Of a stretch of DNA of 64,000 nucleotides, positions 1 through 12,945 are shown piece after piece (position 1 is the stretch's first letter; each line of letters begins with the position of its first letter). Location: NCBI RefSeq assembly GCF_029637705.1, contig NZ_CP121252.1, positions 2,170,001 through 2,234,000 on the forward strand. Direction: 5' to 3'. Made by a program: the position numbers and the translations under genes. The DNA is from Citricoccus muralis (GTDB lineage: Bacteria; Actinomycetota; Actinomycetes; Actinomycetales; Micrococcaceae). The notes under the pieces were generated by a model. The model did not search any database, had not been told where the DNA came from, and saw nothing but the letters and a program-made list of their open reading frames with translations.

Positions 1-635
1 CCTCCGTTGACGGCAGGGTCCAGCACGCTGGGCACGCCGGGTTCCCACTGGTCCCAACCCAGTTCCGCGTAGCATTCGTCGCCGGCCAGCACTGCTCCGA
101 TGGCGCGTGCTTCCGCAATTTTTTCACGAACCTGGTCCGCGGTATCGACGCGGCCGGTGGGGTTGGCCGGAGAGTTCGTCCAGACCAGTTTCACCCTGGA
201 GCGGGTGTCGGTGTCGAGTTCGCTCAGGGAGTCGGCCGCCACGGGGGTCGCGCCCACCAGTTGGGCGCCGATGTCATAGGTCGGGTAGGCCACTTCGGGT
301 CGCACCACGGCGTCGCCCGGGCCCAGTCCCATGAGCAGGGGTAGCCAGGCGATGAATTCTTTGGAGCCGATGGAGGGGATGACCTGGGCGGGGGTGATCT
401 GCGCGCCGCGTCGTCGGACGTACCAGCTGGCAATGGCTTCGCGCAATTGCGATGTGCCGGCGGTGGTTGGGTAACCGTGGGCGTCGGTGCTCTCGCGCAG
501 GGCGTGCTGGATCAGCTCGGGCGTCGGATCGACGGGGGTACCGATAGACAGGTCTGCCACACCGTCGGGGTGTTCGGCCGCGCGGGCTCGGTAGGGCGCC
601 AGCTGCTCCCAGGGGTATTCGGGAAGGGTGAGCAT
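1..635 (-). CDS. dapC: Succinyldiaminopimelate transaminase DapC (partial, runs off window start)
   Basis: PLP-dependent fold-type I aminotransferase of the actinobacterial DapC type, which makes N-succinyl-L,L-diaminopimelate for lysine and peptidoglycan. Reading from ATG at 635 the protein starts MLTLPEYPWEQLAPYR and carries the family blocks DLSIGTPVDPTP (about residue 28), YPTTAGTSQLREAI (about 55), IPSIGSKEF (about 85) and the WTNSPANPTGR pocket loop (about 153). The PLP lysine lies beyond the window edge. An AAAGG Shine-Dalgarno sequence sits about 9 nt before the ATG. It lies 48 bp downstream of fdxA on the same strand, the usual fdxA-dapC pair, and is probably co-transcribed with it. 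Family assignment is firm; only about 211 residues are visible. Confidence 0.9.
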   Translation of the reverse strand, partial: MLTLPEYPWEQLAPYRARAAEHPDGVADLSIGTPVDPTPELIQHALRESTDAHGYPTTAGTSQLREAIASWYVRRRGAQITPAQVIPSIGSKEFIAWLPLLMGLGPGDAVVRPEVAYPTYDIGAQLVGATPVAADSLSELDTDTRSRVKLVWTNSPANPTGRVDTADQVREKIAEARAIGAVLAGDECYAELGWDQWEPGVPSVLDPAVNG

Positions 636-683
636 GCTCGCCGCCTTTCGTCGGGCTGGTGGGGGTTGTCGCTGAGGTCTGAC

Positions 684-1007
684 TCAGTCGGTGTCCTGCG
701 GGGGCAGGGCGGTAATGAGCGGATGATCCTTGGGAATCACGCCCATCTTCGCCGCACCACCCGGCGACCCCACATCAGAGAAGAACTCCACATTGGCACC
801 GTAGTAATCCTCCCACTCCTCAGGAAGATCATCCTCATAATAGATCGCCTCCACCGGGCACACCGGCTCACAGGCACCACAATCCACACACTCATCCGGG
901 TGGATATACAGCATCCGCTCACCCTCATAAATGCAATCCACCGGGCACTCATCAATACACGCCCGATCCTTCACATCCACACACGGCAGAGCAATCACAT
1001 ACGTCAC
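684..1007 (-). CDS. fdxA: 7Fe ferredoxin FdxA
   Basis: Small acidic cytosolic electron carrier of 107 residues. Cysteine spacing shows a 3Fe-4S plus 4Fe-4S ferredoxin: CVDVKDRACIDECPVDC near the N-terminus and CVDCGACEPVCP at about residues 41-52. The length matches actinobacterial FdxA (105-110 aa). The start is GTG at 1007 (reading MTYVIALPC), with AAAGG about 13 nt upstream. It precedes dapC in the same direction. The specific redox partner cannot be told from this sequence. Confidence 0.95.
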   Translation of the reverse strand: MTYVIALPCVDVKDRACIDECPVDCIYEGERMLYIHPDECVDCGACEPVCPVEAIYYEDDLPEEWEDYYGANVEFFSDVGSPGGAAKMGVIPKDHPLITALPPQDTD

Positions 1008-1547
1008 GGAAGTTCAGTACCTTTCAGAGCGTTCCTCGAGTGCGAATGGCGCGACAGTCCCCTCAGACGGCGCCGTGATCCAGTCTAGTGGGTGTTGCTG
1101 GGCACGACCGGCCGCGGGGCGGTGCGTGGCATCAGACGTGAACTGATGAGCAACACGATGATCGCGACAACGGGAACACCGAAGAGCCAGAGTCCCTCGG
1201 CAACCACGGGTCCAGGCAGCTCCTGCCAGGTGTAGGAGTTGATCGCGATGTTGAAGACGTCCTGGGTGGAGGTGAACGCGATGCCGATGATCACCGTGTA
1301 GGCGGCGACCACCATCAGCGCTCCGACCCAGAGCTGTCGGGTGGCTAAGGTCGCCCAAAGTTGGGCGCAGGCGACGAGCAACAGACCTAGGACCGCGCCC
1401 CAGGGAATCACCACGGATCCGAACCAGTGCAGTTGCAGGTGGAGCAAGGTACCCATCAGACCGGCTCCGGCGCCGACAATCAAGGCCAGGACCGCTGAAG
1501 CGATCCGTTGGCCCGTCGTCGACGCCGGAGCAAGGGACTGGGGTTGA

Positions 1548-3461
<1,914 letters not shown>

Positions 3462-3637
3462 ATGCGTGTCTCAGTTCTGTTGATCTGTGAGCACCCCGGC
3501 CGCTCGATTTTGTGCACGTCGAACCAGCGTGAACACACGCCGTGGTGCTGACTGGGGCTCGGACCTAGTGACAGTCCACTGATTATTCTACGGGACATCC
3601 AGGCCACCCCGGTACACGACTCCGGCACAGCATTGGC

Positions 3638-3658
3638 GGCGACCCGAAAAGGGTCGCC
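3638..3658 (-). terminator. Terminator-like hairpin after the oligopeptide ABC operon
   Basis: Perfect 8-bp inverted repeat GGCGACCC/GGGTCGCC around a 5-nt loop, 22 bp after the stop codon of the ABC ATPase gene (3681). There is no U-tract, which is common for actinobacterial terminators. It separates the ABC operon from typA. Confidence 0.6.
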
Positions 3659-3680
3659 ACCTCATGCTGGCGCGGGTGTA

Positions 3681-5434
<1,754 letters not shown>

Positions 5435-5438
<4 letters not shown>

Positions 5439-6658
5439 CGGTTCCCTCCCTCGGGTCCGGAGGAATTCGGATCGGGGTCTTCTGGCCCATCATGGTCGGA
5501 GGACGGCACGGGCCGCTCCAGTTCGCCGGGCTGTTCGGGCACATCGTTGCGCGGGGTACCCAGGGTGGCGTTGGCGGCTTCCTGACGCCCAGACATACCA
5601 AGCACACTGCGGCGGCGTTTGATCTTGCTCACCTGGCGGGGGTCGAAGGCATCGCGCAGACCGTCACCGATGAAATTCACCGACAGGGCGATGGCCAGAA
5701 TCATGATGCCCGGCCACCAGAACAGCCAGGGGCGGGTGGTAAACGCAGCCTGGTTGTCGCTGATCAACAGACCCAGCGAGGTCTCGGGCGCCTTTACACC
5801 GAAGCCCAGGAAGGACAGCGAGGTCTCGAGGAGAATGGCGGCCGAGATGGCGAAGGTCGCGTTCACCACGATGACGCCGATGGTGTTCGGCAACAGGTGT
5901 TTGAGGATGACGCGTCCGGGTTTGGCACCCATGGCGACCGCCGCGGAGACGAATTCCTTCTCGCGCAGGGAGAGCACCTCACCGCGGACCAGACGGGCCA
6001 GCGACGTCCAGGTGACCAATCCGAGCACGATAGCCAACGGCAGCACACCGCCGCCGCGGAAAGTGGAGGACAGCTGACCCAGCACGGCGGCCAGAGCGAG
6101 CAGCGGGATCACGATGACCAGGTCGGTCATGCGCATCAGCACCGAGTCGATCCAACCGCGGAAGTAACCGGCGATCGCGCCGACAACAGCGCCGATCACG
6201 GTCGAGACAATGCCGACGACGAACGCGATCGTCAGTGACTGCTGCGTCCCGCGCATCACCATGGCGAAGTAGTCGCGGCCGATGGTGTCCTGGCCCAGTG
6301 GATGCTCGCCCCAGGTGATGCCCTCACCGCCCAGGAAACGAGGCCACAGCGACAGGGTCGGGGCACCGCCGTTCTGCACGGCGCCGGTTCCGGTGTAGGA
6401 CTTGTCCCACCAGCCCGGAATCCCGGCGAAGCCGATGGAGCTGAACGCTAGGAGAAAGACTCCGACCAGCACGGTCAGCGAGATCATCGCTCCTGCGTGG
6501 TTGCGGAATCGGCGTCGGACCATCTGGCCCTGGCTGTAGGACTTTCCGGTGATCTGACGCAGCTTGGCGTCTTCGACCTCGGCGAGGTTGTGCATGTCCA
6601 CCGCGGTGGAGGACGACTCAGGGGTCTGTGGAGTTTCGTTGTTGCTCATCCGACTCAC
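5435..6658 (-). CDS. Peptide/nickel ABC transporter permease, DppC-like
   Basis: 407-residue inner-membrane permease of the binding-protein-dependent BPD_transp_1 family. A cytosolic N-terminus of about 55 residues leads into TM1 (about 58-80). A periplasmic loop and five further TM segments span about 135-350. The EAA coupling loop is EKEFVSAAVAMGAKPGRVI. The C-terminus carries a hydrophilic, proline/acid-rich tail of about 65 residues (after RQVSKIKRRRS), longer than in E. coli DppC. It overlaps the upstream permease and downstream ATPase genes by 4 bp each, so the three are translationally coupled. Confidence 0.93.
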
Positions 6659-8172
6659 ACTCGAATCCGGGGATCAAGGACGGCGTAGAGAATATCCGCC
6701 AGCAGGTTGAACAGAATCGCGGCCGTACCGGTGACGAGGAAGAACGCCATCACCGGCGCCGGGTCGACTGTGCGCAGCCCGACTTGGAACAAGTCGCCCA
6801 TGCCCTTCCATCCGAAGACCTGCTCGGTGATCACTGCTCCGCCGATCAGACCGGCGAAGTCGAACGCCATGATCGTGGTGATCGGGATCAGCGAATTCCG
6901 GAAGGCATGCTTCAGAATCACCTGACGCTCGTTGAGGCCCTTCGCCCGTGCGGTGCGAATGTAGTCCTGACGCGACACCTCCAGCATCGAGGAACGGGTG
7001 TAGCGGGAGTACGTTGCCACCGAGACGAGCGTCAGCAGAATGGTCGGAAGCAGCAGCTGCGTGCCCTTGTCGATGAATTCCTCCCAGAAGGTGCCCACGA
7101 AGTTCGGAGTCTCCGAGCCGATGGTTCCGATAGGGCGGCTGATCCGGCCGAGGTAGACGGGCCAGTATCGGAAGAGCTGCTCGAGGATCATCAGCGAGCC
7201 CATGACAAGCGCCGTCACCACCGAAACGATGGAGGCGGTGGAGCGCGAGTACCCCCCGACGGCCTGGCCGACGCCGATGGCGACACCCACCGAGATGAGC
7301 CCGAGCAGCACCAGCAGCCACCACGAGGGCTGATCCATCAAGCCCCAGGTGACGTAGTAGGAAACCAGACCGAGGCCAGCGGTGATGAGGCCGGCGGCCA
7401 GCACCCGGCGATTATGCAGGCCGGCGAACAAGATGGTGGCCCCTACAGCGGTGGCGGCGCCGAGTGCGATCAGAGGCAGGGGTCCCAGCTCGGGGTTCCG
7501 GGCGAAGCCGGACGCATCCATGTAAAACATGGTGCCGATGACGAACGCGAGGACGACGCCGGCCGTGATCAGACGTCGGCGCAGGCCGCCACCCAGGACC
7601 GTCTGGATCACGACGGCCGCCAGCACGGCGGTGATGATGATCGTCGTCCAGCTGAAGGACGGTGTGGCGATCCAGTCGTTGAAGCCGATCGCCAGGTACT
7701 CCTTGAGGAGCACGGCCGCCCAGAAAACGGGAAGCGAGTAGAACAGGAAAATCAGGAACGTGACCGCGTAGTCGAGTCCGGAGTACTGCCGGATCGCCGT
7801 CAGGATGCCGACGGCGACGCCGACGATGATCGCCAGCACGGTGGCCAGCACCACCAGGCGCATGGTCGAGGCCGCGGCCAGAGCAAGCAGGTCGTTCACC
7901 GGCAGACCGGCGCGGTTCACCCCGAAGTCACACTGGCCGACGAAACATTGGGAGACACCGGAGAGCCAGTCCCAGTACCTCTCATACCAGGGCAGGTCGA
8001 GCCCCATGGAATCAATGCGCTGCTGCATCAGCAGCTCACGATTGCCGGTGGTGATCTCACGGAGGTCAAACAGCGGGTCCCCGGAGTTGATCACCAGAAC
8101 GAACATCAGGATGGAGGCGCCGAAGAGGACAATGAGGGAGCTCCCCAATCGGCGCAGGATGAATTTCAGCAC
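6655..8172 (-). CDS. Peptide/nickel ABC transporter permease, long DppB-like
   Basis: 505-residue permease, clearly longer than the usual 310-340. The N-terminal DppB signature (MLKFILRRLGSSLIVLFGAS) and the C-terminal permease core with EAA loop (DYIRTARAKGLNERQVILKH, about 405-425) are both present. Between about residues 165 and 335 lies extra hydrophobic sequence predicting several additional TM helices. Long DppB variants like this occur in actinobacteria, so this is a lineage-type insertion and not an obvious fusion artefact. First permease after the binding-protein gene; a strong hairpin lies between them. Confidence 0.9.
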   Translation of the reverse strand: MLKFILRRLGSSLIVLFGASILMFVLVINSGDPLFDLREITTGNRELLMQQRIDSMGLDLPWYERYWDWLSGVSQCFVGQCDFGVNRAGLPVNDLLALAAASTMRLVVLATVLAIIVGVAVGILTAIRQYSGLDYAVTFLIFLFYSLPVFWAAVLLKEYLAIGFNDWIATPSFSWTTIIITAVLAAVVIQTVLGGGLRRRLITAGVVLAFVIGTMFYMDASGFARNPELGPLPLIALGAATAVGATILFAGLHNRRVLAAGLITAGLGLVSYYVTWGLMDQPSWWLLVLLGLISVGVAIGVGQAVGGYSRSTASIVSVVTALVMGSLMILEQLFRYWPVYLGRISRPIGTIGSETPNFVGTFWEEFIDKGTQLLLPTILLTLVSVATYSRYTRSSMLEVSRQDYIRTARAKGLNERQVILKHAFRNSLIPITTIMAFDFAGLIGGAVITEQVFGWKGMGDLFQVGLRTVDPAPVMAFFLVTGTAAILFNLLADILYAVLDPRIRV

Positions 8173-8215
8173 GTGAACATAAGCCTTCCGTACACGTTGG
8201 TGTGACGCTGGCCGG

Positions 8216-8251
8216 GCTGGGACCCGGTCGATTGCTCAACCGGGCCCCAGC
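8216..8251 (-). terminator. Hairpin between binding-protein gene and permease genes
   Basis: Inverted repeat with 13-bp arms (GCTGGGACCCGGT / ACCGGGCCCCAGC, one A-C mismatch) and a 10-nt loop, in the 122-bp gap between the solute-binding protein and DppB. It probably works as a partial terminator or 3' stabiliser, giving more binding protein than membrane components; this is inferred from position. Confidence 0.6.
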
Positions 8252-8294
8252 TTCACACAGCCGTCGCTGTCACCGTCAATGAGTGGACGTCAGC

Positions 8295-10112
8295 TTACTC
8301 AGCTTCGGCTTCCGGACGGACCCACTGCTCGACGTTCCACTGCAGACCGGACTGGGTGGCGGTGGAGCGAACGTTGGCGATGTCAGCGGAGTTCGCAGCG
8401 ATACCCGGGTGCGTGTACAGCGGGATGTTGTACAGGGTGTCCCAATGCAGCTTCTCTACTTCCTTACGCTGCTCGAGGTGTACCTCAGGATCCACGGTGC
8501 CGGCGGCGATGTCCCAGGCGGCGTCGACGTCCTCATTCGAGTACTGCGCGTCATTCTGAGCACCGTTGGTGTGCGAGATGTTGCGGCCCGAGACAATCTG
8601 GCCGGAGCCAGCCCAGGCGAAGAGGGCGATGTCCCAGTCACCCGAGGACAGACCGCCACCGGGACCGAAGAAGTCCTGTGCGCCGTAGTCCTGGATGTCG
8701 AAGCCGGCCTCGTCGCAGGAATCCTTGATCATGGAGACGGTCTGCTCACGACGCGGGTTCGGCGCGGCGTAGCCGATGCGCACGGTCGGGGTGTCCACAC
8801 CTGACTGCTCAATCAGATCTGCTGCGGCCTCGATGTCGACTTCGTCGTAGCTGCCGTCGTAGGAGTAGTCGATGACTTCCTGATACTCGTCCTGGAAGTT
8901 GAAGTACTCACGAGCGTTGAGCACCTCTGCGTCCGGGTTCAACGGCTTGATCAGGTTGTCGATGATCTGCTGGCGCGGCACGCACAGTGCGAAGGCCTGA
9001 CGCAGCTCGTAGCTGTCGCCGAAGAGCGAATCCGCGGCGTGGTTGAAGTCCAGGTGCTCGTAGGTCATCTGCGCGTACTGGTGGACAATAGCCTGGTCGC
9101 CCAGGCCTTCGAGCTGCTCCAGAGTATCCACGGTGGCCTGCGGCTCAATGGCGTTCATGTCGCCGTTCTGCAGAGCCTGGACATGGGTGTCAGCCGAAGC
9201 GATGCGCACGGTCAGCGTCTGGGTTGCGGCGGGGGTGCCCCAGTAGTTCTCGTTCGCCGTCAGGGTGACCGACTGACCCGGCGAGAAATCGGTGAGCACG
9301 TAGGGGCCAGACGACGGGATGAGCGCCTCATCGGGGAGGGCATTGGTGACATTCCAGCCGGTGTTCCAGAACTCGGCGGCCTCGGCAAGTGCGTCACCGT
9401 CGTTGTTGCGGGCCGCTTCGATCAGCTCTTCCATGCTCAGCCCGGACTGTTCGGCGACGACGTGTGCGGGCAGCGCACGGTCGACGACGAGCTGCCAGTC
9501 AGCGTAGGGCTCATCGTAGGTGATGGTGAATTCTTTGCCTTCGGGATCGCCTTCGGGTGCGTTCGGGACGTACTCACCGAAGGTAGTGGAGACCGGAGTG
9601 AACACGGTCTCGTCGTTGGAGTCAACGGTCCGAGGGTTCTCCACGGCCCACTTGAAGATGTAGTCGGCAGCCGTGATCGGGGTGCCATCGGACCACACAG
9701 CGTCGTCGTTGATGGTGTACTTGACCACCAGCGGATCCTCAGACTCAACCTCAATGGTGCCGAACTCCTCGTCCGGGTAGATCGTGCCGTCAGTGCCGAA
9801 GTAATTGAAACCGCCAGAGATGCGGTCGGCGATCTGGGAGTTATAGGTCGAGTAGTTGTCGGCCATCATGTTGTTGTACGACGTGAAGTCCTGCTCCATG
9901 CCGACAGAGATGGTGCCTTCGGCGGTCTCAATGTCGCCGAGGTCGGCCTTGCCCGTGTCCTCCGGCTCGACCGTGTACTGCTGGCCTTCGGCGATGCCCT
10001 GGTCAGCCTCGTTGTCGGTGGTGGGCTCGCCGCCGGGCGAGCAGGCGGTGAACAGCAACGCCGAGCTGGCGGCGACAGCCACCGCGGCAGAGAGCTTGGT
10101 GTACTTCTTCAA
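8295..10112 (-). CDS. ABC transporter substrate-binding lipoprotein, SBP family 5
   Basis: 605-residue extracytoplasmic peptide/nickel-type binding protein anchored by lipid. I place the start at TTG 10112 because AAGGAG lies 7 nt upstream and the protein then begins with a clean lipoprotein signal (KKYTKLSAAVAVAAS...LLFTAC, modified Cys at residue 24); the frame stays open 52 codons further up but has no signal sequence there. The family-5 fold follows, with blocks WSDGTPITAADYIF (about 148) and FNHAADSLFGDSYELRQAFAL (about 370). First gene of the operon with DppB, DppC and the fused ATPase. The ligand is probably an oligopeptide, not proven. Confidence 0.92.
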   Translation of the reverse strand: MKKYTKLSAAVAVAASSALLFTACSPGGEPTTDNEADQGIAEGQQYTVEPEDTGKADLGDIETAEGTISVGMEQDFTSYNNMMADNYSTYNSQIADRISGGFNYFGTDGTIYPDEEFGTIEVESEDPLVVKYTINDDAVWSDGTPITAADYIFKWAVENPRTVDSNDETVFTPVSTTFGEYVPNAPEGDPEGKEFTITYDEPYADWQLVVDRALPAHVVAEQSGLSMEELIEAARNNDGDALAEAAEFWNTGWNVTNALPDEALIPSSGPYVLTDFSPGQSVTLTANENYWGTPAATQTLTVRIASADTHVQALQNGDMNAIEPQATVDTLEQLEGLGDQAIVHQYAQMTYEHLDFNHAADSLFGDSYELRQAFALCVPRQQIIDNLIKPLNPDAEVLNAREYFNFQDEYQEVIDYSYDGSYDEVDIEAAADLIEQSGVDTPTVRIGYAAPNPRREQTVSMIKDSCDEAGFDIQDYGAQDFFGPGGGLSSGDWDIALFAWAGSGQIVSGRNISHTNGAQNDAQYSNEDVDAAWDIAAGTVDPEVHLEQRKEVEKLHWDTLYNIPLYTHPGIAANSADIANVRSTATQSGLQWNVEQWVRPEAEAE

Positions 10113-10218
10113 AGCGACTCCTTGTGTGTCGTACTGAGCGACGTCGCCGTAGAGTTCGTCATCGGGATTTCCGACAACGAGGAGTGACATGTGAGCGACG
10201 CCACTTAAGGTAGCTACG

Positions 10219-10246
10219 AGAATAGCGGACAAAACTGTGAAAGCAA
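10219..10246 (-). promoter_or_regulatory. Candidate promoter of the peptide ABC operon
   Basis: On the minus strand TTGCTT (-35) and TATTCT (-10) are spaced 16 bp apart, about 107 nt before the TTG start of the binding-protein gene. Both hexamers are partial consensus matches, so this is a reasonable but unproven assignment. Confidence 0.35.
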
Positions 10247-10274
10247 TCTTGAATATCTCCCCGGACACAGAATC

Positions 10275-10290
10275 GTTACCTAGTCGTAAC
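10275..10290. repeat. Small inverted repeat GTTAC-N6-GTAAC in divergent promoter region
   Basis: Five-bp arms separated by 6 bp, upstream of the candidate ABC promoter and between the ABC operon and the divergent MFS gene. Could be a regulator site; arms this short may also occur by chance. Confidence 0.25.
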
Positions 10291-10389
10291 CTAAAGTGTT
10301 CTACGGCACGTCACGGTCCCCACTGCGGCACCGGCGACGTCGCCCGGAACACGGGCGACATGAACCTGCAAATGGGATAGAACAGTCCC

Positions 10390-11622
10390 ATGGACTCCTC
10401 ACAACCCACCTCACCTCGGGTACCCCTTTCCGCGGGGCTCGCCGTCGTCGCCGTCGTGGCGATTGCGATCAATCTCCGCGCGGCCGCCACGTCCATCGGC
10501 CCGTTGCTTGAGGAGATCACCGAATCCGCGGGCTTCACCCCCACCGGCTCGGGCCTGCTGACGGCGCTGCCGGGGCTGTGTTTCGCCGTGATGGGCTTGT
10601 TAGCGGTGCGATTCGCGGTGCGGGTGGGGCTGTCCCGCGGCCTGGCCTGGGCCATGACCGCCCTGGTGCTCGGGCTAGCGGTGCGTCCGTGGATGCCCTC
10701 GCCCTGGCTGTTTGTGGCCGTCAGTGGGGTGGCATTGGCCGGTATCGCCGTCGGAAACGTACTGGTGCCCGCGTGGATCAAGCGGCACGGCGGGTTGAAC
10801 ACGGTGCGGCTGATGACGATCTACTCGTCGCTGTTGGTGTTGGGCGGCTCGCTGGGTGCCTTGGTTTCGGCCCCGCTGGCGGTCTCGGTCTCACAGTCGT
10901 TCGCGGCGTCGGGGTGGCAGTCGTCGTTAGTATTCTGGGCGCTAGTTGCGGTGGTTCCGCTGGTGATCTGGTGGCTGGTGTCCGTGCGCACCGGGCACGA
11001 TTTTCCGCGGGGTGCGGTGGCCGATGCGCCGACGTTGCCGCTGTATCGTTCGCGTACGGCCTGGGCGCTGACGGTGCTGTTCGGATTCCAGTCGATGAAC
11101 GCCTACGTGCAGTTCGGCTGGCTGCCGCAAGTTTATCGAGACGCCGGAATCCCGGCGGTGCAGTCGGGCACATTAGTGGCGGTGCTTTCGGGCATGGGCG
11201 TGATCGGCGGCGTGGTGATGCCCACGGTGATTGCGCGGGCGCGCGGACTGTGGGTGTGGCTAGTGTTGTTTGGGGTGTTCACCACCGTGGGATACCTCGG
11301 CCTCCTCGTGGCGGCCGACACCCTGCCCTGGCTGTGGGCGGTGGTGCTGGGGCTGGGCGGTTTTGCTTTCCCCACGGCCATTGCGCTGATTCCGGCGCGT
11401 AGCCGCGACCCGCGAGTGACGGCGCGGTTGTCTGGGTTCGTGCAGCCGATCGGATATTTCGTGGCGGCGGCCGGTCCATTCGGCGTCGGATTGATTCATG
11501 CGGCCACCCCGGACTGGACGCTGGTGCTGGTGCTCTTGGCGTGCTCCGGCGTGGTGATGAGCGTGGCGGGGCTGTTGGTGGCCCGGCCGCGAGCGGTGGA
11601 TGACGAACTGTCGGTTAGTTGA
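10390..11622 (+). CDS. MFS transporter, CynX/NimT (cyanate permease) family
   Basis: 410 residues with about 12 TM segments. The N-terminal INLRAAATSIGPLLEEI block and the GNVLVPAWIKRHG motif after TM4 are typical of the cyanate/2-nitroimidazole transporter branch (CynX, NimT/YeaN). No cyanase gene is nearby, so the substrate is open; members export or import diverse small molecules. Start ATG at 10390 without a strong Shine-Dalgarno. It converges with and overlaps the HtrA-like protease gene by 8 bp. Confidence 0.85.
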   Translation: MDSSQPTSPRVPLSAGLAVVAVVAIAINLRAAATSIGPLLEEITESAGFTPTGSGLLTALPGLCFAVMGLLAVRFAVRVGLSRGLAWAMTALVLGLAVRPWMPSPWLFVAVSGVALAGIAVGNVLVPAWIKRHGGLNTVRLMTIYSSLLVLGGSLGALVSAPLAVSVSQSFAASGWQSSLVFWALVAVVPLVIWWLVSVRTGHDFPRGAVADAPTLPLYRSRTAWALTVLFGFQSMNAYVQFGWLPQVYRDAGIPAVQSGTLVAVLSGMGVIGGVVMPTVIARARGLWVWLVLFGVFTTVGYLGLLVAADTLPWLWAVVLGLGGFAFPTAIALIPARSRDPRVTARLSGFVQPIGYFVAAAGPFGVGLIHAATPDWTLVLVLLACSGVVMSVAGLLVARPRAVDDELSVS

Positions 11623-12904
11623 CGACGGCTTCTTGAAGGGTGGCGGTTCCGGTCTGGGTGGCTCCGGAGGCATCGCGCCACACCACCTCCACGAGGTCGC
11701 CGACGTTGCGGTCGTTGATGGCCCGGGCGAGCTCACTGCTGGTGGTGACGGTCTCCCCCTCGACGGAGATGATGAGGTCGCCGGCGCGCAATCCGAGTTC
11801 CTCGGCAGCCGAGTCCGGGGTGACTTCCTGGATGTCCGGGCCGTCGTCGGTGGTGAGGATGGTGATGCCTAAGGCGCCGTCGACGCCGATGGACACTGTT
11901 TCGGTTTCTTCACCGGAGAGCACCTGATTGACGATCTCCAGGGCGACGGCGATGGGGATGGCGTACCCGTTGACTTCTTCGGTGGTCTCACCCGGTGATG
12001 CGGCGGTGCTCACCCCGATGACCTGACCGTCACGGTCCACGAGTGGCCCGCCCGAGTAGCCCGGCACGACGTCGGCGGTAGTCTCGATGAGTCCGGTGAG
12101 CCGCGATGTTGTTTCTGCGGCGTCAGTTCCGGCAAGGATGGTCTTGTCCAGGGCGGTCACCTCCCCCACCACCGAGGTCAGATAGCCCTGTCCACCACCG
12201 TTGCCGACGGCGGCGTTGATGTCACCGATCTGCGGGGTGCTGAGATTCAGTGAGGTGACCGGCAGTTCTGGCGCGTCCTCGATCTGCAGCACCGCGACGT
12301 CGTGCTCGGAATCGCGGCCGAGCACGGTGGCGTTGTATTCGATGTCCGTGTCGGCCATGCGCACCACCACATCGGTGGAGTTCTCGACCACGTGGTAATT
12401 GGTGACGGCGATCCCGTCCGCGGTGAGCACCATGCCGGTGCCGGTGCCGTAGAAGCCCATCATCATGGTGTCGACCATAAAGATTCCGGGGGCGGAGTCG
12501 ACCACCTGGCCTTCATCAATCCCGGTGCCCGTGCGCGCCGCCGAGGCGTCCCAGTCGACGTCGATGCCCTCGTGTACGTGGTCTAGTTCTTCGGCCAGGC
12601 CCCGGGCGGTGCCGCTGAGCGTGGCCGCCTCGTCGGGGACCCCGGTAGCGGCTTCGTGCCGCTGTTCGGCTTGCGGGGTCAGATTGGCCACGTGGCCCAT
12701 CAAGAGGTTCAGGGCGCCAGCAAAGAGCCCGACCGCTCCGGCAACACCGGCCAGCATGACCAGCACGTACACCCAGCCTCGGCGTGGCCGACGGGGCGGC
12801 TCGGGCGGGCCGAACCCAAATTCGGAGGGGATGGACCCGTGCATGCGAGGCACCCCGTACGACGAGTCGCCATACGGGGTGCCGGGCTCACCCTTGGACC
12901 ACAA
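11615..12904 (-). CDS. HtrA/DegP-like trypsin-type serine protease with PDZ domain
   Basis: Membrane-anchored extracytoplasmic quality-control protease of 429 aa. A Pro/Gly-rich cytosolic N-terminus of about 43 residues is followed by one TM helix (about 45-69), a linker, a trypsin-like domain with His171 (TNYHVVENS), Asp202 (SEHDVAVLQ) and Ser284 (PGYSGGPLV), and a PDZ domain (about 335-420, ending in a DLIISVEGETV-type strand). The triad is complete; the usual GNSGGP is GYSGGP. The TTG start at 12904 has no Shine-Dalgarno. The same frame is open upstream, and a CTG codon at 12934 has AAGGG at ideal 7-nt spacing, so the true start may be CTG. Confidence 0.9.
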   Translation of the reverse strand: MWSKGEPGTPYGDSSYGVPRMHGSIPSEFGFGPPEPPRRPRRGWVYVLVMLAGVAGAVGLFAGALNLLMGHVANLTPQAEQRHEAATGVPDEAATLSGTARGLAEELDHVHEGIDVDWDASAARTGTGIDEGQVVDSAPGIFMVDTMMMGFYGTGTGMVLTADGIAVTNYHVVENSTDVVVRMADTDIEYNATVLGRDSEHDVAVLQIEDAPELPVTSLNLSTPQIGDINAAVGNGGGQGYLTSVVGEVTALDKTILAGTDAAETTSRLTGLIETTADVVPGYSGGPLVDRDGQVIGVSTAASPGETTEEVNGYAIPIAVALEIVNQVLSGEETETVSIGVDGALGITILTTDDGPDIQEVTPDSAAEELGLRAGDLIISVEGETVTTSSELARAINDRNVGDLVEVVWRDASGATQTGTATLQEAVVN

Positions 12905-12945
12905 GCGGCCGTTGGGTTCGGGTGACTGATTCAGGGACGGACCCT

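Noticed and set aside
6628-8205. Long plus-strand open frame antisense to the DppB permease
   Set aside because: Composition is His/Gln/Asp/Gly-rich, as expected from the reverse complement of a membrane protein gene.
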